Shown here: piece after piece, positions 42,196 to 51,174 of the stretch | Layout of the letters: the number at the start of each line of letters is the position of its first letter | How positions within the stretch are numbered: the first letter of the stretch is position 1 | DNA from: a bacterium | Lineage (GTDB): Bacteria; Vulcanimicrobiota; JABDET01 | Assembly: GCA_021800275.1 (NCBI GenBank) | Contig: JAJYZB010000005.1 | Location: 62,001-126,000, forward strand | Length of the DNA stretch: 64,000 nucleotides | Direction of reading: 5' to 3' | The notes under the pieces: generated by a model | The model's database searches: none | What the model was told of the DNA's origin: nothing | Seen by the model: only the letters and a program-made list of their open reading frames with translations | Position numbers and translations under genes: made by a program

Positions 42196-43962
42196 CTATC
42201 GTTTTGTCGCTGCTACAACTTGGTTTCTTCCTTTTTCTTTGCTGTCGTAAAGCGCTCGATCTGCCTGGAACAGCAGATCTGATTTATTTAAAGAATCATC
42301 GGGATAAGCAGCAACCCCGATGCTGCAGGTGATCTTTACGCGGCTGATTCCAGTGTTTACCCGTAATTCTACCGCTTCTCTAATTCGCCGTGCAATGGAC
42401 ATTGCAGTCTCTTTCGTTGTTTCAAGGAGAAGAATGGCAAATTCATCCCCACCGTATCGGCATACAATATCCGATTCTCTCGTGCAGTCTTTTAGTATTT
42501 GGCTGATTTTTTTTAAGAGGGCGTCCCCCTGTGGATGACCGAAAGAATCATTGTATTCTTTAAAATGGTCTAGATCCATCATGATTAAGCACAGTGGTTG
42601 GTGATATCTTTCGCTTCTTTTGACTTCGTCAGCAAGTTTTTCTTGAAAGTGGCGATGGGTGTAAAGTCCTGTCAGCCCATCGGTCTTGGCTAAGGTTTCT
42701 GTTTTTTCGTAGCTTTGAGCGCGAGTTAAAACCATGGCCGCTTGATAGCCGAGAATCGTAAATAATTGGAGGTTTGCTTCACTATAGGCGATAGGTTCAG
42801 GATTTCCGATATAAATGACTCCTTTTATTTCCCCTTCTGGAATCAGGGGGACCGCCATTTCAGATAGTTCATTTTCGATTAAAAGTGAATATGGTCGAGC
42901 TTTTTGTTTTGTGGTTAAAAGACTTTTTTTTTCTTTTGCGCACATTCCGACTATGGTTTCTCCTAGACGCAAATGGAGATCTTTAAATAAATTTCCATAC
43001 GGAGAATCAAATCTGTTGGATTGGAGGAAAAAGGTTCCGCGTTCTGTATTTGTGAAAAAAATGATGCAGCTTTGATAACTGAAAACCTGTTTAAAGAAAT
43101 CCTGCATGACTTTAAAGATTTCATCTAAAGAGAGTTTGGAGCCAATCTTTTCTCCAAAATCCAGAAGCAAACCTTGTTCAAGAGTTTTTCTCTCTATGCT
43201 TTGCTCCAGTTCTTCAGATCGTTTCTTTTCTATTTCAAGTTCAACTTTTGTTTTTTCTAACTCTTCAAGAATGACAGCGCTTGTTTTAGCAGTTTCTTTT
43301 TTGAATAAAGAAAAAGCAGCTGCTTGAAGAAGAAAAATGCATACGATTAGAACAATGGCGTTTACCTGATTTTTATAAAAAGCCGCAGCTGTTCCTATTA
43401 AAGGAGCTGCAAAACTCAACAAAAGTGTTTGATATCGGGCTTTAAACCAGTTAGCCTGAGCTGATTCGAGAAGAGAAGTGCCAATGGCAATGCCCTCAAC
43501 AAAAGCTTCAAAAATAGTATAAAGTGGAGCTGAGCTGAGCAGCAGGAGGTATTGAATTGGATGAGGCTGAGGTTTTTCAAGCATGATAAGGATTGGAATA
43601 GAAGCAAAAAGAACAGAGAGCGGTTTTTGAAATGGATAGATATATTTAAGATTGATGCTTTTTTCTTCTCTCAGAAAAATTCTTAGAGCAGCTCCTGCAA
43701 AAGCAGTCACTGCGCATATAAGGATTGCATTTTTTAGGATGAGAAATAAATAAAAAGCGCTGGAAAGGCTTCCCCACCCGGAATAAGGAAGAGAAGGAGA
43801 AAAAAGTTCCAGAATTAGAGCAGAAATTATTGCGATTAAAATCCCCACTCCTGCCCCGCTTGGATTCATGGGCACTAAAGTTGCCATAGTAATAAATCCT
43901 GCCAGTGAAATCAGGATTAAAGAAAAAAGAAACAGTTTAAATTGGGTTTGGTCAGTTTTCAA
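42196..43962 (-). CDS. Membrane-bound GAF-GGDEF diguanylate cyclase
   Basis: 588 residues. Six to eight transmembrane helices (1-210), a coiled coil (about 220-265), a GAF-like domain (about 270-410) and a C-terminal GGDEF domain with LAKTDGLTGLYTHRHFQEKL, MMDLDHFKEYNDSFGHPQGD and an intact RYGGDEFAILL. It should synthesise cyclic-di-GMP. It is the third gene of a tight operon with a secreted protein and an FAD oxidoreductase (4-base overlaps). Confidence 0.9.
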   Translation of the reverse strand: MKTDQTQFKLFLFSLILISLAGFITMATLVPMNPSGAGVGILIAIISALILELFSPSLPYSGWGSLSSAFYLFLILKNAILICAVTAFAGAALRIFLREEKSINLKYIYPFQKPLSVLFASIPILIMLEKPQPHPIQYLLLLSSAPLYTIFEAFVEGIAIGTSLLESAQANWFKARYQTLLLSFAAPLIGTAAAFYKNQVNAIVLIVCIFLLQAAAFSLFKKETAKTSAVILEELEKTKVELEIEKKRSEELEQSIERKTLEQGLLLDFGEKIGSKLSLDEIFKVMQDFFKQVFSYQSCIIFFTNTERGTFFLQSNRFDSPYGNLFKDLHLRLGETIVGMCAKEKKSLLTTKQKARPYSLLIENELSEMAVPLIPEGEIKGVIYIGNPEPIAYSEANLQLFTILGYQAAMVLTRAQSYEKTETLAKTDGLTGLYTHRHFQEKLADEVKRSERYHQPLCLIMMDLDHFKEYNDSFGHPQGDALLKKISQILKDCTRESDIVCRYGGDEFAILLLETTKETAMSIARRIREAVELRVNTGISRVKITCSIGVAAYPDDSLNKSDLLFQADRALYDSKEKGRNQVVAATKR

Positions 43963-44930
43963 TTTTTTTCTCCAACAATAAAATCAATCGGATAGCTTGA
44001 TCCACCTTCTGGCATACTGAGAAAATGAACTGATTTCCAGGAATCAGGGTTTATTCTTAGAGTTTCTAAAATTTCTTTTCGATAAGGTGGAGTATAGTGA
44101 AAAGTAAAAATTTTGTGGTTTAATATGAAGGTAGCTGTTGCAGAACCACCTCTAGGTTCAAACCAGAATGAAACATTTTTGGCAGCAGCGCTAGGATTGA
44201 AAATCAGAATTTTTCCTTCCCAAATCATTCCATAACTACCTTTAAGGGGTTTGCCTGGTAGAAGATTAGGGAGAGGCAGATCTCCAAGAAGAATGTTCTT
44301 TTCAGGATCACCTATTTTATAAACTGCTGAAAAAAATAGATGAGGGATCACGTATCCTCCTTTTGCGTGAGGGTCATTAGAGTATTGTTTGATGTATTTT
44401 GTTTGTATAGGTAAATAAGGTTTTTGGGAAGAGACTATGAGAGCAAGAGGAGGACCTTTCAGTTCTTGAATTTGAATAAAACCTGTTCCTAATTCTTCTT
44501 GTTTAAGGATTTGTTTTGAAAGGATGGCAAAATGATGGGGCGGGATGGTTATGATTTTTTCAGTTTTAAGAGAGTATTTTTTTAAAAATAAAACAGTGGC
44601 TTTATGCCCGGTCTCCATAATACTGGACGATGGGGGAGGAGAGGAATCAGTGAAAGAAGCAAGAGCTGGTGTGGAATAGAAATTTTCGAGGAAGACGACA
44701 AGCAGTCTTTCAGGTTCGCCTCGTCCATTTTGATGGTAATAATTCAATCGAATGGGCTTTAAAGGAATAATTCCAGCAGAGAAGAGCAGGCCATTCTGGT
44801 GAAGAACTTCCGGGTGATCGCTGAAAAATAGGTAAACTGCAGGAATTTTTGGAGTTATTTGTGGGGGAATGCCCTTTGCGCCCACTGGTGCAGAGGAAAG
44901 GAGAAAAATGAGCACCAGAATTTTTTTCAC
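43959..44930 (-). CDS. Secreted protein of unknown function
   Basis: 323 residues. Cleavable signal peptide (KKILVLIFLLSSAPVGAKG). The mature part is beta-rich with few charged clusters: KGSYGMIWEGKILIFNPSAA, then FWFEPRGGSATATF. No family recognised. It overlaps both neighbours by 4 bases, so it is translated with the FAD oxidoreductase and GGDEF protein. Confidence 0.7.
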   Translation of the reverse strand: MKKILVLIFLLSSAPVGAKGIPPQITPKIPAVYLFFSDHPEVLHQNGLLFSAGIIPLKPIRLNYYHQNGRGEPERLLVVFLENFYSTPALASFTDSSPPPSSSIMETGHKATVLFLKKYSLKTEKIITIPPHHFAILSKQILKQEELGTGFIQIQELKGPPLALIVSSQKPYLPIQTKYIKQYSNDPHAKGGYVIPHLFFSAVYKIGDPEKNILLGDLPLPNLLPGKPLKGSYGMIWEGKILIFNPSAAAKNVSFWFEPRGGSATATFILNHKIFTFHYTPPYRKEILETLRINPDSWKSVHFLSMPEGGSSYPIDFIVGEKN

Positions 44931-46282
44931 ACTACAGCCCCTGTTTCTGTTAAAATTTTTCGGACTTTTTGGATACTAATTTTTCGCAGTTCTTTTCTTT
45001 CCATGACGCTCGAAGCTGCTGCTGTTCCAGCTGCTTGGCCTGTGGCCATGGCAGTCGCTTGAATTCTGCAGGATCCGAGCGCCTCATGAGTGGCTGAAAG
45101 GCATCTCCCTGCAATTAATAAATTTGAAATTTTTAGAGGGATCAGACACTGAAAAGGGATGTCGTAAGAACCATCCCCTCCAATCTGTTTTAAAATAATC
45201 CCTTTTCCTGACGGATCATGAATGTCAACAGGATATGCGCCTTTTGCAATTCCAGTTTCAAATTTTTTTCCATTTAGCACGTCCTCTTCTGTCAAAGTGT
45301 ATTCCCCATGGATCCTTCTGGATTCTCTAATCCCGACTTGAATTGCGGTTTGAACAAGAACACAGTCTTGAAATCCAGGAATATATTTCTTTAGAAACCG
45401 AATGAGCGACAGAACCTGTTCCCTTCCTTCCTGCTCAGCTTCACTCAAATCCCACGGATTAAGTGGATTTTTATGGATGATTCGAGTTGTGTTAATCATA
45501 ACTTCCCCTTTTCTCACACCGGAGAAAAATAAAATTCGATCTCTGGGAATCTGGATTTCCCCTGTTTGCAAGCCCTTTTTCCACTGGGAAAAAAAACCGG
45601 ACACCCCAATATAGGAAGATGTTTTCAGCTCTTCAAACAGGGTTCCAGGATAGAACTCATCGGGATGTTTTAAGATATATTCTACCACATCCTGCTGGTT
45701 AACGCGTCCAAGCTTAAAAATGAGGGTCATGGGCTGGGGTATGGAATTTTGGTCTCCCATGCTGAAAGGGACTTCTGCTGCTGCTGCCACATCTCCGTCG
45801 CCTGAAGCATCAATAAAAATTTTCCCTTTCAAAATCGCGGTTCCACCTTTTGTGACAACTTTTAAACCAAGAATTTCATTCCCTTTTTGGATGGTTTCAA
45901 AAAACCATCCATGGAAAAGGAGTTTGACTCCAGAATTTTTTGCGGCAGCCAATAAAACAAGTTTTAAAAATTCCGGTTCAAAGGGGACATAAGTAGAACA
46001 GGCTCCAATGGTATCTTTGACATATCCTGGACTACCGCCGCTCTCTATTAATTTTTGGACAATTTCTTCAGGTATTCCCTTGATGATTTGTTTTCCTGAT
46101 TTTGTATGAAAAGTTGCCATGGGTCCTACCATGCTGGCTGCTGCAGTGCCGCCTAAGAATCCATATTTCTCGACCAGAATGACAGAACATCCTGATCTTG
46201 CGGCGGCAATGGCGCATGTAACGCCGGCAGAACCTCCGCCAACCACAACAATGTCTGCTTCCCCTTCCCAGTATTCAGCCAT
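44927..46282 (-). CDS. FAD-dependent oxidoreductase (FAD_oxidored family)
   Basis: 451 residues. N-terminal FAD-binding DIVVVGGGSAGVTCAIAAAR, VEKYGFLGGTAAASMVGP, then KIFIDASGDGDVAAAAEVPF and the C-terminal LIAGRCLSATHEALGSCRIQ with MATGQAAGTAAA. This matches the PF12831 group of flavoproteins of mostly unknown substrate. First gene of the operon with the secreted protein and diguanylate cyclase. Confidence 0.85.
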   Translation of the reverse strand: MAEYWEGEADIVVVGGGSAGVTCAIAAARSGCSVILVEKYGFLGGTAAASMVGPMATFHTKSGKQIIKGIPEEIVQKLIESGGSPGYVKDTIGACSTYVPFEPEFLKLVLLAAAKNSGVKLLFHGWFFETIQKGNEILGLKVVTKGGTAILKGKIFIDASGDGDVAAAAEVPFSMGDQNSIPQPMTLIFKLGRVNQQDVVEYILKHPDEFYPGTLFEELKTSSYIGVSGFFSQWKKGLQTGEIQIPRDRILFFSGVRKGEVMINTTRIIHKNPLNPWDLSEAEQEGREQVLSLIRFLKKYIPGFQDCVLVQTAIQVGIRESRRIHGEYTLTEEDVLNGKKFETGIAKGAYPVDIHDPSGKGIILKQIGGDGSYDIPFQCLIPLKISNLLIAGRCLSATHEALGSCRIQATAMATGQAAGTAAASSVMERKELRKISIQKVRKILTETGAVV

Positions 46283-46334
46283 GGCCCTATCTTAAGTTTT
46301 TTTATCTTTTTTTATCCAATCCTTTAAAAAGCGA

Positions 46335-46363
46335 TTGACTCTCAAGAGATTTTATGCTAAAAT
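46335..46363 (+). promoter_or_regulatory. Promoter for rnpB
   Basis: TTGACT (46335-46340), 17-base spacer, TAAAAT (46358-46363), close to the sigma70 consensus. It lies about 60 bases before the RNase P RNA. Confidence 0.7.
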
Positions 46364-46422
46364 AAGAATTGGAAACAACAAGGTCCTTAAAAATTCCTGA
46401 GTCATGGGATATATTTAAGATT

Positions 46423-46949
46423 ATAGAGAGTTAGCCGGGTGATCGCGGAGTGAGTTGTCCCGAGTTTTTCGGGGCTTATACTTCGAGGAAAGTCCGAGCT
46501 CCACAGGATAAGGTGCTGGGTAATTCCCAGTAGAGGCGACTCTAGCAAAGTGCCACAGAAATGTTAACCGCCATAGATCTCTTTCCAAGGATTGCCTGTC
46601 CGGCAAATATAAAGAGATGTGGTAAGGGTGCAACGGCGGGGTAAGAGCCCACCAGTCATCTGGCGACAGATGAGCTAGGCAAACGCCACCTGGAGCAAGA
46701 TCAAGCAGGGGAAAAACATCTACCGGATCTGTTGATGGAGCCTTGCAGTAGCAGAGCTAGTCATCAATGGGTCATTTAGGGCATGTTGTGTTGTCCTGGC
46801 AGTTCCCCGGGTCGATCGCTAGAAACTGAACAGTAATGGCAGTTCAAGATAGATGATCACCTTCTGCTAAAAGTCAGTAAGAGCTCCGTTAGAGCTAAAA
46901 TTATGATAAATGGCAGAAACAGAACTCGGCTTATAGGTTAACTCTCTAT
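46423..46949 (+). ncRNA. rnpB: RNase P RNA (A type), enlarged
   Basis: Catalytic RNA of RNase P, which matures tRNA 5' ends. Conserved landmarks: GAGGAAAGTCCGAGCTCC (CR-I/J region), AACGGCGGGGTAAGAGCCCACC split across the P10-P11 area, GGAGCAAG, and the 3' part ACAGAACTCGGCTTATAGG. The ends pair perfectly over 11 bases (ATAGAGAGTTA with TAACTCTCTAT) to form P1, followed by a T-run acting as terminator. About 527 nt, versus 377 in E. coli; the extra sequence is in the P15-P18 part. Confidence 0.93.
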
Positions 46950-47245
46950 TTTTTTTTGTTTTCAGACGTTTCTAGAACCTCAGCATCTTCTCTTTCAACG
47001 GCGACAAAGGGGTCTCGGTATAAAGGGGATATGCCGCTGTATCTGCATTTTACTTCATTATGGTAGCAGGGGAGAATATTGCCGCAGTAAATGGACCCTT
47101 GATCACCTTTTACCTGAGGATTCCTATAATCAGGATATTCTACTAAAATTGGAACTTTTTTCTGCAAAATATAACAGAATTTCTCTTGGGGCTCCAGTGC
47201 CTTTTGTTTCAATTGAGCTTGAACTGCTTTTTTTCTTAGGCTCAT
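46946..47245 (-). CDS. Small Cys-containing protein of unknown function
   Basis: 99 residues, soluble. Contains FCYILQKKVPILVEYPDYRN, IYCGNILPCYHNEVKCRYSG with three further Cys, and a Glu/Lys-rich tail. Possibly a metal-binding or conserved hypothetical protein; not recognised. The ATG at 47245 is chosen because a promoter (TTGCAT-17-TATGAT) lies inside the longer frame. Its end overlaps the rnpB end. Confidence 0.6.
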   Translation of the reverse strand: MSLRKKAVQAQLKQKALEPQEKFCYILQKKVPILVEYPDYRNPQVKGDQGSIYCGNILPCYHNEVKCRYSGISPLYRDPFVAVEREDAEVLETSENKKK

Positions 47246-47257
47246 GACGACTGATTC

Positions 47258-47286
47258 ATCATACCACCGCCAGAAAGAAAATGCAA
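47258..47286 (-). promoter_or_regulatory. Promoter for the small Cys-containing protein
   Basis: Minus strand TTGCAT (47281-47286), 17-base spacer, TATGAT (47258-47263). It ends 12 bases before the ATG at 47245. Confidence 0.6.
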
Positions 47287-47370
47287 GAGGGAAATTGACT
47301 GCTGTTATCAAACTGTATCCAAGAAAATATTAGACTGATCCAGAAGGCATAGGGGACATCAGGAGGGACA

Positions 47371-48252
47371 ATGGCGAAGTTTTTCGGACAGTATTTGTTA
47401 GAAAAAGGGGTTCTCAGCAGAGAACAGCTTTTAGAGGCTTTGACTAAGCAGAGAGAAAAAGTTCAGAAAATTGGAGAATTAGCCGTCAGAAAGGGATATT
47501 TAAAGCCCATTGATGTGGAGACAATTCAAAGAGAACAGCAGAAACGCGATTTATATTTTGGTGAGGCGGCTGTCAGGCTCAACCTTTTAACAGAAACTCA
47601 AGTAAAAGAACTTTTAAATATTCAGAAAGCAAACCATGTTTATTTAGGCGACGTGATCGTAGATTTAAAGTTTTTACCTAGAAAATCAGTAGATGAGGAG
47701 TTGAAAAAATTTCTAGAGGAGGAGTCTGAAGGAGGAATATCGGGCGAAATAAAAATTCCCTCTTCATGTCTTCATCCTGAGCTTTTACATACAGCCGCCG
47801 ATTTATCAGTTAAACATTTTAGACGGTTTTCTAGTCTTCCCGTCAAAATTTCTTCTATTTTAGAGTCGAGAATATTGGAAAACTTTCAAATTTTAACGTT
47901 AATTAATGTGAGTGGAGATTTTAAGGGCGTTTTGTCTTTAAGCTGCTCAAAAGAGGTTGTCGATCATATTAATCGAAATTTTGGAGGGGTTAATTTAAAA
48001 GAGGTTGCTGGAAATTCTGCTGAAGACGTGGTATCCGAATTTTTCAACATTTTCTGTGGAAACTTAATGTTAAAATGGTTGGAAGTGGGGAAGGCTTGTG
48101 AAATTTCTGTGCCGTATTCCTTTATTAAGACAAAACAGAAAGATTTAAAAGTTGGAAACGGTTATCGGATTTTTATTTTAGATTTAGAATCAACTGAAGG
48201 GAAAATTTCTTTTGGATTTATTCCTGATTTTACTTTGCAGAATCCTGCGTAA
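47371..48252 (+). CDS. CheX-like protein fused to MshEN/PilB-N-like repeats
   Basis: 293 residues. The first about 115 hold four copies, spaced by 29 residues, of the pattern seen in the MshEN/T2SSE-N domain: FGQYLLEKGVLSREQLLEAL, IGELAVRKGYLKPIDVETIQ, FGEAAVRLNLLTETQVKELL, LGDVIVDLKFLPRKSVDEEL. MshEN domains can bind cyclic-di-GMP. The C-terminal 150 residues look like CheX (a CheY-P phosphatase fold), with NSAEDVVSEFFNIFCGNLML, the CheC/CheX active-site helix pattern with Glu and Asn. CheY and PilC follow. Confidence 0.72.
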   Translation: MAKFFGQYLLEKGVLSREQLLEALTKQREKVQKIGELAVRKGYLKPIDVETIQREQQKRDLYFGEAAVRLNLLTETQVKELLNIQKANHVYLGDVIVDLKFLPRKSVDEELKKFLEEESEGGISGEIKIPSSCLHPELLHTAADLSVKHFRRFSSLPVKISSILESRILENFQILTLINVSGDFKGVLSLSCSKEVVDHINRNFGGVNLKEVAGNSAEDVVSEFFNIFCGNLMLKWLEVGKACEISVPYSFIKTKQKDLKVGNGYRIFILDLESTEGKISFGFIPDFTLQNPA

Positions 48253-48278
48253 AAAATAGATCCAGAAAGGTGGAGAAG

Positions 48279-48683
48279 ATGAATTCACAGGGCAAAAAAG
48301 TGATGATTGTAGATGACTCAAAAGCCATGATTATGCTTCTAAAAAGAATTCTTGAGGGGAATGGATATCAAATCATAGGAGAGGTTCAAAGTGGAGAAGA
48401 AGCTGTGGCGAGATATGATGAATTGAAGCCCGATTTAGTCACAATGGATTTGATCCTGCCTGGAATCAGCGGAATTGATGCTGTAAAAAGAATCCTGCAA
48501 AATGATCCGAAAGCATGTATAGTGGCTGTCAGTTCTGTAGGTGGAACCCCAGAAAAGTTAATGGAGGCATTGAAAGCAGGAGCCAGGAATGTCATCAGTA
48601 AACCATTTAATCCTGAGAAGGTTGTTAAAATTTTAAATGATGCGCTGAGCGCTCATTCTGCTTTATTAAAAGGAGAAAAATGA
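48279..48683 (+). CDS. CheY-type single-domain response regulator
   Basis: 134 residues. Phospho-acceptor Asp in LVTMDLILPGISG, acidic pair MIVDDSK, Thr/Ser position VAVSSVGG, Lys in VISKPFNP. The ATG at 48279 has AGGTGG about five bases upstream; a GTG at 48270 lies inside that element. It sits between CheX-like and PilC-like genes and could be the CheX substrate and pilus-control output. Confidence 0.92.
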   Translation: MNSQGKKVMIVDDSKAMIMLLKRILEGNGYQIIGEVQSGEEAVARYDELKPDLVTMDLILPGISGIDAVKRILQNDPKACIVAVSSVGGTPEKLMEALKAGARNVISKPFNPEKVVKILNDALSAHSALLKGEK

Positions 48684-48686
48684 ACC

Positions 48687-49919
48687 TTGAGCTCTTCTTC
48701 TGAAATCCCTCATTGGCTTGAAGAAGAGTCACCTGAAACCCGTGCAGGTGAAGCAGCGCCTCAGATTTGGCAAGAAAGATTTGTTCCTAAGAAAAAAGCA
48801 AATCCAGCTCTTGCATTCAAAAAAATTTGGGATGACAGAGGGATGATTGCAGCGAAATGGGCTGGTCCAGCTTCTGTAAAGGTTAGCCTAAAAAGCCTTT
48901 CAGTTTTTGCAAAACAACTGGGTTTGATGATGGGGTCTGGGGTCGCCCTAGTGAAAGCTTTTGATATTTTAGGCACTCAGGGGGAGGATAAAAGATTAAG
49001 ATCTGCTTCTTTAAAACTGAAAGAACAAGTTCTTTCAGGACATTCCATGAGTTCTGCCATGGAAAAAAACACAGAAGTTTTCCCCGCTTTTTTTCGTTTT
49101 GCTGTGCGATCCTCTGAAACCTCTGGCACTCTTCCACAAACACTTATTAGGCTTTCAGACTATTATGAAAAGATCAATTTTCAGAATCAAAAAGTGAGAG
49201 CTGCTTTGATTTATCCAATTTTTGTTTTTGCCACGACTTTAATTCTTTTTATGTTTTTAATTTCTTACATTTTTCCAATGTTTTCATCTTTTTTTGAATC
49301 CCTTCACTATCGTCTTCCTTTGATTACTCGAATCCTTTTTTTTATTTTTCATCTATTGGTCAGTTACTGGTTTTGGGGGATTGTTTTGGTACTGCTCTCG
49401 AGTTTGTACACTGCATGGAAAATAGGCATGAAAAAATCCACTTTTGCTTTGTGGTTAAATATCCTTGAGCTCCAAATTCCTGTTGTGGGTTCCATCCTGC
49501 AGAAAATTCAGAGTTCTTATTTTTGCCGCACGCTTTCAACTATGTTGAATGCAGGGGTTAATTTATTGACCGCTCTGGATGTTTTTAAAAGAGGTGTAGA
49601 AATGCCTGTATTTAAGATTTTTTTTGGTCAAATTCAGGAGGAGTTAAAAACAGGTTCTAGTTTGTCAAAAACCATAAAAGATGTTTCTTTTTTTCCTCGA
49701 GCAGCCCAGGATTTGATTTTAGTGGGAGAAGAATCAGGAAATCTTGTGTTTATGTTGGAAAAGGCTGCTGATTATCTGGACGTTGAAATTGAAGCTCTTA
49801 TTCAGAATTTAATGACTTTAATAGAACCTGTTCTTATTCTTGTTTTGGGGGGCATGGTTGCCATGGTTTTAATCGGGATTTTTCTGCCTTTGTATTCTGC
49901 CATTGGGCAGATTCATTGA
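48687..49919 (+). CDS. Type II secretion/type IV pilus inner-membrane protein (PilC/GspF family)
   Basis: 410 residues. T2SSF domains twice: KSLSVFAKQLGLMMGSGVAL with LRSASLKLKEQVLSGHSMSS, and SSYFCRTLSTMLNAGVNLLT with AQDLILVGEESGNLVFMLEK. Transmembrane helices around 205, 250 and 390. A 65-residue polar N-terminal extension precedes the first domain. Starts with TTG (48687), four bases after cheY, with GGAG upstream. It is the platform protein for the pilins encoded downstream. Confidence 0.9.
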   Translation: MSSSSEIPHWLEEESPETRAGEAAPQIWQERFVPKKKANPALAFKKIWDDRGMIAAKWAGPASVKVSLKSLSVFAKQLGLMMGSGVALVKAFDILGTQGEDKRLRSASLKLKEQVLSGHSMSSAMEKNTEVFPAFFRFAVRSSETSGTLPQTLIRLSDYYEKINFQNQKVRAALIYPIFVFATTLILFMFLISYIFPMFSSFFESLHYRLPLITRILFFIFHLLVSYWFWGIVLVLLSSLYTAWKIGMKKSTFALWLNILELQIPVVGSILQKIQSSYFCRTLSTMLNAGVNLLTALDVFKRGVEMPVFKIFFGQIQEELKTGSSLSKTIKDVSFFPRAAQDLILVGEESGNLVFMLEKAADYLDVEIEALIQNLMTLIEPVLILVLGGMVAMVLIGIFLPLYSAIGQIH

Positions 49920-49942
49920 TTCATATTCTTCTCAAAAACCAG

Positions 49943-49970
49943 TGGACATTTTATATATTTATGATATAAT
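49943..49970 (+). promoter_or_regulatory. Promoter upstream of the pilin genes
   Basis: TGGACA (49943-49948), 16-base spacer, TATAAT (49965-49970), a near-consensus pair. It allows the pilin genes to be expressed apart from pilC. It also lies inside the longer frame of the next gene, supporting the start at 49993. Confidence 0.65.
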
Positions 49971-49992
49971 AGGGTTATCAGGTGAAGAGAAA

Positions 49993-50385
49993 ATGGGGCG
50001 ATTAAAGAATAACAGAGGGGTTAGTCTGATTGAAGCAATGGTGGCTGTTGTGGTTCTTGGCATAATGGCTGCCATCATGTTGGGGATTTTTCAAGTTTCA
50101 TTTAACAGTATTTCGGATTCGACAAACACTTATCTGGCAACTCTAATTGCGCAGCAAGAAATGGAAATTGCGATTAAACAGGGTTATGGGAGCATTACTG
50201 CTCAAGGACCAATTCCTGTTACTGTTTCAAGTGGAAGCCAGTCTGCCACTTTTTGGTGGCAGCTCTCCTGGTCATCAGTCAATTCCACTGTAAAAGCAGT
50301 GACTATAACGGTTAAATGGAATCAAAAAGGCGCTGTTAAAACTTATCCAAGGTCTCTCGCTTTGTCCACGTGGATTGCCGAATGA
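49993..50385 (+). CDS. Type IV pilin-like (prepilin, PilV/GspI-like)
   Basis: 130 residues. Prepilin N-terminus RG|VSLIEAMVAVVVLGIM, cleaved after Gly with Glu at +5, followed by a hydrophobic helix and a small beta-rich head. ATG at 49993 follows a GTGAAGAGAAA element. Overlaps the next pilin gene by 4 bases (ATGA). A minor pilin or pseudopilin of the pilus/T2SS encoded by the run. Confidence 0.82.
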   Translation: MGRLKNNRGVSLIEAMVAVVVLGIMAAIMLGIFQVSFNSISDSTNTYLATLIAQQEMEIAIKQGYGSITAQGPIPVTVSSGSQSATFWWQLSWSSVNSTVKAVTITVKWNQKGAVKTYPRSLALSTWIAE

Positions 50386-51161
50386 AAAAGCGAGCTGTCT
50401 CAGGTATCACTTTGTCAGAAGTGTTGGTAGCCATGGTGGTTGTCGGCATTTTGATGGGAATTACACTGGGAGTTTTTGTCGCCAGTCAGCATTATTATCA
50501 GGCTGGTTCGAATCGAATTGATGTGCAGTCATCTGCAGAGTTAGCTTTTGCCCGGTTGATCCCTGAAATTCAAGAAACCGATCTGAATGGAATAGAATAC
50601 AATGCTGATGCCGTAAATCCAAGCAGCAGTGATATTATGTTTTTATCGGCTTGGAATTCGAACGGACAGTTTGTGGTTTATAATGGAGAAACTGCTACTT
50701 CTAACTGCGGACCTACTCCTAACACAGGAGATGTGGGGAAGCCCTGCTGGCAGAAATGGGTCTGTTATTATCTCATTCCACAGTCTGGAACAAGTGAATA
50801 TGAATTGATACGTAAAGAGGGGAACCCCTTTGGCAGCCCGTTTCCTTCTACTGACACCACTGCTTTAATGGCTTCTGTGCCAGCGGGCTGGGAAGCTGAT
50901 TTTAGAACTTATTCGGTTCCAGCAGCAGAGCCAGCCGTGATTGCTAGAAATATTCAATCCTTTTCTGCTGCTCTGCCTCCTCCTGTTCCATCATCTTCCA
51001 CTGCTCTGCCTTCTACTGTTCCTTGTGAAATATCAGGGACTGTTTCTTTGCAAATGGTGTCAGGTGAACAATATAGTGGAATTTTAACCAGTGTCAATCC
51101 AGGATATCCAGGTACAGGCGGATGTGGTTCAAACTGGATTGGTATTGTGCCGAAAAATTAA
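50382..51161 (+). CDS. Prepilin-like protein (PilW-like)
   Basis: 259 residues. N-terminal SG|ITLSEVLVAMVVVGILMG has the prepilin cleavage site and Glu+5. The periplasmic part is large and Ser/Thr/Pro-rich, with PCWQKWVCYYLIPQSGTSEY. Size and position fit PilW-type minor pilins. The ATG at 50382 overlaps the preceding stop. Confidence 0.78.
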   Translation: MKKRAVSGITLSEVLVAMVVVGILMGITLGVFVASQHYYQAGSNRIDVQSSAELAFARLIPEIQETDLNGIEYNADAVNPSSSDIMFLSAWNSNGQFVVYNGETATSNCGPTPNTGDVGKPCWQKWVCYYLIPQSGTSEYELIRKEGNPFGSPFPSTDTTALMASVPAGWEADFRTYSVPAAEPAVIARNIQSFSAALPPPVPSSSTALPSTVPCEISGTVSLQMVSGEQYSGILTSVNPGYPGTGGCGSNWIGIVPKN

Positions 51162-51174
51162 GGGGGTGTTGAAC

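Noticed and set aside
46421-46633. Minus-strand 70-residue frame inside rnpB
   Set aside because: Lies entirely in the conserved RNase P RNA on the other strand.
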